Assembly: GCA_030584105.1 (NCBI GenBank)
Contig: CP129491.1
Span: 186,001 to 250,000, forward strand
Source of the DNA: UTCHB3 sp002050155
GTDB taxonomy: Bacteria; Bacteroidota; Ignavibacteria; Ignavibacteriales; Ignavibacteriaceae
Direction: 5' to 3'
DNA: 64,000 nt
Position 1 is the stretch's first letter. Every line of letters starts with the position of its first letter. The notes under the pieces were generated by a model. It ran no database searches. It saw only the letters and a list, made by a program, of their open reading frames with translations, and had not been told where the DNA came from. Made by a program: the position numbers and the translations under genes. Of the stretch, positions 18,240-26,000 are shown in pieces.

Positions 18240-18698
18240 ATGTTAAATCCGGGAGACAAAGCACCGTATTTTGAATTACCCGATCAGGATGGTAACAAGG
18301 TTAAACTGACTGATTATGCCGGTAAAAATTTAGTTCTGTATTTCTACCCAAAAGATGACACCAGCGGCTGCACAAAAGAAGCATGCAGTTTCAGGGATAA
18401 TCTTCCGTCGTTCGAGGGAATAAATGCAGCCGTAGTAGGCGTAAGCCCCGACCCGGTTAAATCGCACAGAAAGTTTGCCGATAAGCACAGCCTGAATTTC
18501 ACTCTTCTGAGCGATGAAAACAAAGATATGCTCACCGAATACGGTGTATGGAAAGAGATGACAAGGTGTGGAAAGCAGTTTATGGGTGTTGAAAGAACCA
18601 CATACCTGATTGACGATAAAGGAGTGATCAAACAAATTTTTAACAAGGTTAAAGTTGACGGTCACACGGCGCAGGTTCAGAAAGCGTTGAGCAAATAA
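18240..18698 (+). CDS. bcp: Thioredoxin-dependent thiol peroxidase (Bcp/PrxQ peroxiredoxin)
   Basis: 152-residue peroxiredoxin that reduces H2O2 and organic hydroperoxides. I use ATG 18240 because GGAGAG sits seven bases before it; the ATG at 18225 is itself part of that ribosome site region. The peroxidatic Cys is C44 and the resolving Cys C49 in SGCTKEAC, the PrxQ spacing. The preceding FYPKDDT and the later VGVSPDPV and RTTYLID segments are typical. It is the first gene of a run of four with spacings of 4 bp, 2 bp and a 4-bp overlap, so it probably shares a transcript with the pterin genes. Confidence 0.93.
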   Translation: MLNPGDKAPYFELPDQDGNKVKLTDYAGKNLVLYFYPKDDTSGCTKEACSFRDNLPSFEGINAAVVGVSPDPVKSHRKFADKHSLNFTLLSDENKDMLTEYGVWKEMTRCGKQFMGVERTTYLIDDKGVIKQIFNKVKVDGHTAQVQKALSK

Positions 18699-18702
18699 AG
18701 CA

Positions 18703-19119
18703 ATGGGCAGAAAAGTATTTGTATCCCGAAGGGAAGTTTTCTCGGCTTCCCATCGGTTATTTAATCCCGCTCTCAGCGATGAAGAAAATGAACGGGTTTA
18801 CGACAAGTGCAACAACATCTACGGGCACGGGCACAATTATGTTCTCGAAGTGGTGGTTGAAGGCGAGATCGATGAAAAAACAGGGTATGTGATTGATCTG
18901 AAAAAATTAAAAGAGATAATTAAAGAACATGTAATTAAAAAAGTTGACCATAAACATCTTAATTTTGATGTAGATTTTATGAAAGGGGTTATACCCACTG
19001 CAGAAAACATTGCGGTTAAAATTTGGGATCAACTTGTTGATAAAATACCTAACGGCAAATTGTACAAAATTAAATTACATGAAACTGAAAATAACAGTAT
19101 TGAATATTTCGGAGGTTAA
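18703..19119 (+). CDS. 6-pyruvoyl-tetrahydropterin synthase family protein
   Basis: 138 residues. The family converts 7,8-dihydroneopterin triphosphate to 6-pyruvoyl-tetrahydropterin (PTPS) or to carboxytetrahydropterin (QueD). Zinc ligands H17 (SASHR), H42 and H44 (GHGHNY) and the catalytic Cys C36 (KCNNIYGHGH) are visible, as is the LHET glutamate that binds the pterin. The CNNxYGHGHNY form matches PTPS-like members closely. With GTP cyclohydrolase I and a sepiapterin-reductase-like SDR encoded directly downstream, a biopterin role is more likely than queuosine synthesis, but QueD activity cannot be excluded from sequence alone. Confidence 0.88.
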   Translation: MGRKVFVSRREVFSASHRLFNPALSDEENERVYDKCNNIYGHGHNYVLEVVVEGEIDEKTGYVIDLKKLKEIIKEHVIKKVDHKHLNFDVDFMKGVIPTAENIAVKIWDQLVDKIPNGKLYKIKLHETENNSIEYFGG

Positions 19120-19121
19120 TT

Positions 19122-19697
19122 TTGAATTTAGAGAAAGTACAGGGTTTAGTTACCACACTATTGGAAGAAATTGGGGAAGACCCCAACAGAGAAGGTTTAT
19201 TAAAAACACCCAAGAGGGTTGCAAAGGCTTATGAATATTTAACTTCGGGTTACTCCAAAGACATCAATACCGTGCTGAACGGTGCGATATTCAGAGAAAC
19301 TTACGACGATATGGTGTTTGTTAAAGACATCGATTTTTACAGTATGTGCGAGCATCACATGCTGCCCTTTTTTGGAAAGGTGCACATCGCTTATATCCCC
19401 GACGGAAAAGTAGTAGGCTTAAGCAAACTGCCAAGGATAGTTGATGTTTTTGCCAGAAGGCTTCAACTTCAGGAAAGAATGACAAAAGAAATTGCCGAGG
19501 CGATTAACAGATACCTCAGGCCGAAGGGTGTGGCAGTTGTTTCCGAAGCTCATCACATGTGTATGATGATGAGAGGGGTTGAAAAACAAAATTCTTCGAC
19601 CACCACTTCTGCAATGGATGGAGTATTCAAAGAAGACCCTAAAACCAGGATGGAGTTCCTGAGTCTGATCAGACCCGGTTCCAGGGCAATGATGTGA
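19122..19697 (+). CDS. folE: GTP cyclohydrolase I
   Basis: 191-residue type I enzyme, converting GTP to 7,8-dihydroneopterin triphosphate, the entry step for folate and biopterin. Zinc ligands are seen in SMCEHHMLPFFGKVH and HHMCMMMRGV, and the GTP-binding segment VVGLSKLPRIVD is intact. The start is TTG at 19122, supported by GGAGG at 19111-19115 in the end of the upstream gene, with no ATG at a better place. Its stop overlaps the start of the SDR by 4 bp. Confidence 0.95.
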   Translation: MNLEKVQGLVTTLLEEIGEDPNREGLLKTPKRVAKAYEYLTSGYSKDINTVLNGAIFRETYDDMVFVKDIDFYSMCEHHMLPFFGKVHIAYIPDGKVVGLSKLPRIVDVFARRLQLQERMTKEIAEAINRYLRPKGVAVVSEAHHMCMMMRGVEKQNSSTTTSAMDGVFKEDPKTRMEFLSLIRPGSRAMM

Positions 19698-20401
19698 AAA
19701 AAATTTGGATTTCGGGTGCAAGTTCGGGTATAGGGCGTGCACTCGCTATTGAATCTGCAAAACGCGGGCACTTGGTGTATGGAACATCAAGAAGCATTGA
19801 AAGGCTAACAGACCTCAGCAAGTTGGTTGATTCCGTGGTTGATTTCGCTAACTTTCAGGTTTCGGTTTGCGATATATCAAACAGGTCTGAAGTTGAAAAG
19901 TATGTTAAAGGGGCGTTTGGTGATAATGCCCCTGATGTTTTAATCAATTCTGCCGGTGTAACTTCATTCAAAGAAGCGTTAGACACCGATTTAGAAGAGA
20001 CAGAGCAGATAATATTTACAAACCTTCTTGGCTCTATTTACACCATAAAATCTGTTTTGCCGGCTATGGTTAAGCGTAGATCAGGGATGATAGTGAATAT
20101 TAATTCAGTTGCAGCTTTAGACCGTCTGAAAGGAAGCAGTGTTTACTCGGCAACCAAAGCCGGGTTGCTGCAATTCAGCCGGGTTCTTCGTGAAGAAGTG
20201 AGGGAAAACAACATTAAAATAATCGATATTTTGCCCGGTGCCACTGAGACACCAATCTGGCACGAGAAAGTACGCGCTAAATATTCAGATAAGATGATGA
20301 GCCCTGAAAAGTTAGCGGGCTACATCATTGATTTTGTTGAAGACGAGAGTAACATAGTTCAGGAAGAAGTAGTTTTCAGACCAATAACCGGTAATCTCTG
20401 A
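19694..20401 (+). CDS. SDR oxidoreductase, sepiapterin-reductase-like
   Basis: 235-residue short-chain dehydrogenase starting at GTG 19694, overlapping the folE stop by 4 bp. The NADP-binding motif is GASSGIG (about residues 7-13), followed by TSRS, which favours NADPH; the catalytic Ser (NINSVAA), Tyr and Lys (YSATKAG) are in place. The PGATETPIW segment and the terminal VVFRPITGN resemble the Chlorobium tepidum sepiapterin reductase, known to make a threo-biopterin. Next to PTPS and GTP cyclohydrolase I, it would complete tetrahydrobiopterin-type synthesis. Other SDR substrates remain possible. Confidence 0.8.
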   Translation: MKKIWISGASSGIGRALAIESAKRGHLVYGTSRSIERLTDLSKLVDSVVDFANFQVSVCDISNRSEVEKYVKGAFGDNAPDVLINSAGVTSFKEALDTDLEETEQIIFTNLLGSIYTIKSVLPAMVKRRSGMIVNINSVAALDRLKGSSVYSATKAGLLQFSRVLREEVRENNIKIIDILPGATETPIWHEKVRAKYSDKMMSPEKLAGYIIDFVEDESNIVQEEVVFRPITGNL

Positions 20402-20488
20402 TATTTAGGATTTAACTTCACGGTTAAATATCATATAAAGTTTAAGGGAACGATTGCGTAATCTCTGATATTTAGGATTTAACTTCAC
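20391..20488. repeat. 31-bp direct repeat spanning the SDR stop codon
   Basis: Positions 20391-20421 and 20458-20488 are identical over 31 bp. The first copy includes the last two sense codons and the stop of the SDR gene. In the first copy ATTTAAC (20410-20416) can pair with GTTAAAT (20423-20429), a terminator-like hairpin without a T-run; in the second the flank forms CCGAA-GGTT-TTCGG instead. Confidence 0.85.
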
Positions 20489-20667
20489 CGAAGGTTTTCG
20501 GATGAGATTTGCCCGAATCGTGCAATCTTGATGTAATTGATATGATCTCTGTCATATCTGCACTTCATACATTCAAATTTATCAGATTAGATTTTGTAGA
20601 ATAACAAACTAATATTAACTTTGGAGGTTTGAATTTTTAGTTATTAACGGAGATCAAAAAAACCGAC

Positions 20668-21294
20668 TTGCAGAATACCGTCAGAAGTAGTTGGCACGGT
20701 GAAGATATTAATAACCTCATGGGAAAACACGGAAGTTTTATTAAAAGACTAACAGACATTGTCCTTAGCAGTTTAGCCCTTATTTTGTCATCACCGGTTT
20801 TGTTAATCGCAGTGATTGCTATTAAGCTTGATTCTAAAGGAAGCGCTTTTTTTATCCAGGAGCGAACCGGTTTGAACGGAAAGCCTTTCAGAATGATCAA
20901 ACTTAGAGGCATGATTGAAGGAGCCGAGTTTTTGGGTCCCGACTTTACACAAAAAGACGACCCGCGCCTTACTCGCGTCGGCAGGATACTTCGCCGCACT
21001 TCAATAGATGAATTGCCGCAGGCTATTAATGTGTTACTTGGCGATATGAGCATTGTGGGCCCCCGCCCGGAACTTACAAAAATCACCGACCAATTCACGA
21101 ACGAGCAGCGGGAAGTATTCAATTTCAAGCCGGGTATTACCGGAATTTCACAAATTAACGGCAGGCAATCGCTTACTCCCGAGGTTAGAGTTGATATGGA
21201 AATTGCTTATTACCGTAAGGCTACATTTTGGTCAGATTTGAGAATAATCTTACGCACGCCTAAAGTAGTGATAACCAACGAAGGAAATATTTGA
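20668..21294 (+). CDS. Sugar-phosphate transferase (bacterial sugar transferase, WcaJ/WbaP catalytic type)
   Basis: Up to 208 residues, matching the short form of polyprenyl-phosphate sugar-1-phosphate transferases that start lipid-linked glycan synthesis. Motifs: KRLTDIVLSSLALIL (the re-entrant membrane helix), GKPFRMIKLRGM, LRRTSIDELPQAINVLLGD and MSIVGPRPEL. The common KxRxM form of the central motif is kept. The start is unclear: the frame opens at TTG 20668, the first ATG is 20719, and the best ribosome site (GGAGG 20623-20627) is followed by an in-frame TAG at 20638. It probably feeds capsule or exopolysaccharide synthesis with the Wzi-like gene whose start overlaps its stop. Confidence 0.87.
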   Translation: MQNTVRSSWHGEDINNLMGKHGSFIKRLTDIVLSSLALILSSPVLLIAVIAIKLDSKGSAFFIQERTGLNGKPFRMIKLRGMIEGAEFLGPDFTQKDDPRLTRVGRILRRTSIDELPQAINVLLGDMSIVGPRPELTKITDQFTNEQREVFNFKPGITGISQINGRQSLTPEVRVDMEIAYYRKATFWSDLRIILRTPKVVITNEGNI

Positions 21295-22958
21295 TGAAAA
21301 GGCTGTTTTTTATAATAGCCCTTTTTAGTCAATCGATACTTTACTCGCAACCCGAACCAATAAACGCTGAACATCCTGTCTATTTTTTTCTTCGAAAAGC
21401 TGCTGTTACCGGGTTTATCCCGGAGTATGACGACGCTATTATCCCGAAAAGCCGAACGGAAATCACCGAAAACCTGAAAATATTGGAAAGCAGGAAAAGC
21501 GAGCTTACAACTGCAATGCAGGAGGAGCTTGAACGCTATTTTCTTGCATTTTCGATAAAAACCACCGATAACACAAACCCTGCTGAAGAACCCAACAGAA
21601 TATCGGCACTTTTTAGCTCGCCCAAAGAAGCGCATTTGTTTAAGCACAACGAAACCGGTTTTGAAGCCACACTTGACCCACTGTTAGCTATAAAATACCA
21701 TGAAACACACGACCCTAACTATAACGAAAAACGGGCGGGCTATTTCAGATATGGCGCTTATATCCGTTTTAACTACAGCGATTGGTTTTCGGCATACATA
21801 ATGGCTTGGAACGGCAACTCTTACGGGTCGCGGCAGTTAAACGGCTCGGATCCAACTGTGGGGCAAAAATTCACTTTTTGGCACACAGGTTTGGACCATT
21901 TTGACGGGACCGAAGGAGGTGCGTTTGTTAAAAAGGGCATTTTTTCCGCCTCTATTGTACGAAACAGAACTTTGTGGGGCGAAAATTTCTACCTGAAGGA
22001 TAAAATTTCAGGTGCTTCTCAAATGTTTGACAGGTTTGAGTTTGAAATTAAAACCGGCTTTTTCACCTATAATTTTATGCACGGAACATTGGTTACGCCA
22101 CAGTATATAACCCCCGGCGACACCATGTACGGCGACCCCAAACACAGGGATGAAAAATACACTGCACAAAACCGACTTTCGTTTCAGATATCAAACAGTT
22201 TTCGGTTATCGCTTTGGCAGGCTGTGATCTATGCCGGCAGGTCAATTGAACCGGCGTACTTAAATCCGTTTCTCTTTTGGGAGTCGGCACAGCGTTCTTT
22301 ACAAGATTTGGATAACTCTCTGATTGGGTTGGATGTAAGATACCGCCCTGCTGCGGGGGTTGAACTAACGGGTAGTGTGATTTTCGATGATATAAATTTC
22401 AGCAACTGGCTGCCGGGTAAGTTCCAAAAAAACAGCAACCGAATGTCGTTTTTAGCCGGTTTGATGTATATCCCTCAATTTGCTCCCCGATTAACATTTA
22501 ATTTGTCATATTATTTTGTAAGACCTTACACATTTTCTCATCCGGGTGATGGGGAGAACCTAGCCTATGTGAACAATCATTTTCCGCTTGGGTTGGATGT
22601 GCAGCCAAACTCGGATATGTGGAACCTGCGGGTTGACTGGCAGATTATGGCACAGTGGCGGATGTCATTCGACCTGAAGCACATCAGAAATGGTGCAAAT
22701 ATGTACGATCATTTGGGAAACATGACTGAAAATCATGGGGGGTCTTTCTTTGTACCGATTAATAAGCTTTCAAAAGAAGACGCTTATTTTCTTGCCGGCG
22801 ATCTTCACAACACTACTTCGTTCGATATTGTAACTGAGTATGCGCTAAGCGCCAATGTCAGGGTGAATGCAGGTATTAATAGCAGATCGAGAAATTTTTC
22901 GGAACCGACAATTCCTTCATCGTATTACTACTGTTCGGTTTCTCTTTTCTATTTTTAG
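21294..22958 (+). CDS. Wzi-family capsule assembly outer-membrane protein
   Basis: 554 residues from ATG 21294, whose first base is the last base of the upstream stop codon. A signal peptide (MKRLFFIIALFSQSILYSQ) is followed by a short helical region and a long beta-barrel region ending in phenylalanine (YYCSVSLFYF). The segment RNRTLWGENFYLKD and the alternating strand pattern resemble the Wzi capsule-assembly family in Bacteroidota, where the protein anchors or organises surface polysaccharide. The neighbouring sugar transferase supports a polysaccharide role. Confidence in the barrel is high; in the Wzi label, moderate. Confidence 0.72.
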   Translation: MKRLFFIIALFSQSILYSQPEPINAEHPVYFFLRKAAVTGFIPEYDDAIIPKSRTEITENLKILESRKSELTTAMQEELERYFLAFSIKTTDNTNPAEEPNRISALFSSPKEAHLFKHNETGFEATLDPLLAIKYHETHDPNYNEKRAGYFRYGAYIRFNYSDWFSAYIMAWNGNSYGSRQLNGSDPTVGQKFTFWHTGLDHFDGTEGGAFVKKGIFSASIVRNRTLWGENFYLKDKISGASQMFDRFEFEIKTGFFTYNFMHGTLVTPQYITPGDTMYGDPKHRDEKYTAQNRLSFQISNSFRLSLWQAVIYAGRSIEPAYLNPFLFWESAQRSLQDLDNSLIGLDVRYRPAAGVELTGSVIFDDINFSNWLPGKFQKNSNRMSFLAGLMYIPQFAPRLTFNLSYYFVRPYTFSHPGDGENLAYVNNHFPLGLDVQPNSDMWNLRVDWQIMAQWRMSFDLKHIRNGANMYDHLGNMTENHGGSFFVPINKLSKEDAYFLAGDLHNTTSFDIVTEYALSANVRVNAGINSRSRNFSEPTIPSSYYYCSVSLFYF

Positions 22959-23063
22959 AAAAACAATGCTTTAATTAATAGTACGCTAATTTTTTCTCTT
23001 GTTTGGCAATTTACTTTATGGCTAAATTGTCATTCAATTTATAAAAACAACGGTTAAGACGAC

Positions 23064-26000
23064 ATGGTAAAAGCCTTTGCAAGAATTTTTGTAATTTTTG
23101 TAATTTTTGCCTTACAGGCGCTGCCCCAGAAATATACAATCCTTGAGAAAACAGAAGATCATATAACAATTAAATTCGATCTGCGCAGTTTTCCTGAAGT
23201 TAAAGATACTCTTGTAAACGGTCGGAAATTCTCATACTTCCCCGGAGAGGGGATGTACTTTATGAAACAAGGGGAACCGGCGGTGCCGGAGTACTCCGTT
23301 TCAGCCGGTATAAATTTCAGTTCGAAACCCAAAATAACTGTTCTGGCATCGGAAAAAGGGCGCACTGAAACAAAGTTTATACTTCCATTCACCGTTGTTG
23401 ATTCGCTCACCTTCGAGCCTGACCTGATCTATTTTGAAAAAGATGTTTACAATGTAAACGGATATTTCCCCAAAACGCTTGCCCGTTTGGATGGGCGGCA
23501 CTCGTTCCGGTTCTCGGAAATTCAGCCGATAATTATTTCGCCGTACCAGTATAACCCTGTAACAAGGGAATTGGTGCGCTACAATTCTATTACCGTTCGT
23601 TTAGATTATAACATACAATACGGTGGCGAATCGTTTGTTGTAAAGCCTGTTGAAGACCCCACAACGGATAATTTCCTTAAAAATGCTGTTGTTAACTACG
23701 ATGAAGCCCGCAACTGGATAGGGGAAAAGAAGGAACTAAGCAGCAATTCGCCTGCAACGGATGAAACCTGGTATAACCCGAACAAAACCTGGTTCAAAAT
23801 CTATCTCAACAAGCGGGATATTTATAAATTAACTTACGAGCAGTTAGTCCAGGCGGGCCTGCCAACCAACAGACAAATTGAAAAGAAAAAACTTCAAATG
23901 TTCAGCAGCAAGGGGGAAGTGCCGCTTGCTATTTATGGGGGGCAAGACTCAATCTTTTCACCCGGCGACTATATAATCTTTGCGGGCGATTCTCTTCCGC
24001 CGTCACCTTATACGGCAATGAATGTTTACAACACATCAAACCTCTTTTGGTTCTCATTTGAGGCGGATAGTGCAGGGCTTAGGTACCAGGACCGGGACGG
24101 GAGAATTACTCAGAATAACCCGGCGGTTAACTATTCGTTGAAGACACTTCATTTTGAAGAGGATAGAATTTACGAACGGCTCGGTTGGGCACCGAATGGA
24201 TTGCGTGATTACTGGTTTTGGGCGAAGATAAACGCTTTTAGAGGGGTGCCACAAATGGGGTTTGCTCACAGGTTTAATGCCTTGCCTGACATCAAAGGTG
24301 AGCTTCCTTTCTTAAGGGTTAGAGCTGAAATTCACGGTATAACTACCACTGTTTATCCGTGTAATTTTGTGCACAGTGTTAATCTTTATATTAATGATAA
24401 AAAATTGGCTAACCTCAAATGGAACGGGCAGGATAAAATTCTTTACGACTCGACCTTTAATATTGTGAACGACACGATTGTAATTGCAAGCCAAGGGAAT
24501 GAGTTTAAGGTCGTAACAGATGGTGACATCTGCTTGGACGATAAAAATGATGAACTGCGAGTTAACTGGTACGAACTTCAATATTATAAAGAAAACCGTG
24601 CTGCTGGTAAAAAAATATTCATCAGGAACCCGGAAGGGGTTTCCGGTATTAAATCATTCTGGGTTTTCAACTGGACGGGGGATACGATGTTCGTTTATCT
24701 GCCCGACAGGGCTGAGCGGATAATCAACCCGCAAATAGCGCACAATCAATACGGTGATGTTTTGTTTCAGGATTCGGTTCAGTCGGAGAAAATCATCGAT
24801 TATATGTGTGTTGATGCAGATTACGGAATTTCGGTTGACTCAATCAGAATTGACACCCCTTCGGACCTTAGGAACCCTAACCGCGAAGCGGATTATATAA
24901 TTATCTACCACCCTAAATTCAAATCGATTGCTGAAAGATTGGCGAACTTCAGACGAAGCAAGCCACTAACACCCGGCGCAAACCCACCAAGAGTGTTTAT
25001 TGCTGATGTTTTGGAAATTTACGACGAATTTTCCAACGGATTGCTTGATCCCGAAGGGATTAAAAGCTTCCTGAAATATGCTTTTTATAACTTCAAACGC
25101 CCCGCACCCGTTTATGTTACTCTGCTCGGTGATATGAGTTACGACTACAGAAAAATACTTCCCGACAGTCGTGAGAACTTCATCCCGTCGTTCCCATTTC
25201 ACTCGATTCAATATGGCGTGGCTGCAAGCGATAATGCCTTTGTAGCGCTTTCAAGCACCACGGTAACGCCTGACATGGCCATTTCCCGCTTTTCAATCGA
25301 AACAGTGGAAGAGGGGAATATTGTGATGGATAAATTAGAAGGCTACCCGGGTGATAACACAAAAGTGTGGAGAGAAACCGCACTTCTGATGGCTTCAGGG
25401 ATGGACCGCCAGGACGAGCTGCAATTCGGTTTCAATCGTGAATCGATTAAATTAATGAACAATTTTATTGAGAATCAGGGTTACCGTGCCACGATAATTT
25501 GCCGTTTTCCAAGCACACCTGAAGAAGAGCAATACGCGGGGTCAACTCCCGAAATTCTAACTGCTTTTAACAGAGGTGCGGTGCTCGCCAACTACTACGG
25601 GCATGGTGGCGGCTATCAGTGGGATTTAACTTTCACGAACAACCATATATACCAGTTGGAAAACCAGGCACGCCTGCCGTTTGTAATAAGTGTAACTTGC
25701 TATACAGCCCACTTCGACAATCAGGATGTGTTCGGCGAGCAGTTTATTAAGGTTCCGGGTAAAGGGGCAATCGGATTTTTTGGCAGCTCAGGGCTTACTC
25801 ACTGGCAGATTGGTACCTACATAAACGGTTTGATGTTCGATGAAATGTTTAACATGAAAAACCATGTTACAGGGCTTTCAATTCTTGCGTCAAAAGTCCG
25901 CACACCACCCATTGGTTATTATGCAAACCAGATAGCACTTTTAACCTACCTTGGTGAAGTGGGGCTTTCGTTAGCTTTACCCAATAAACCTGATTTTGCA

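Noticed and set aside
20637..21128. 163-codon minus-strand frame opposite the sugar transferase
   Set aside because: The plus strand carries all sugar-transferase motifs; the antisense frame has none.
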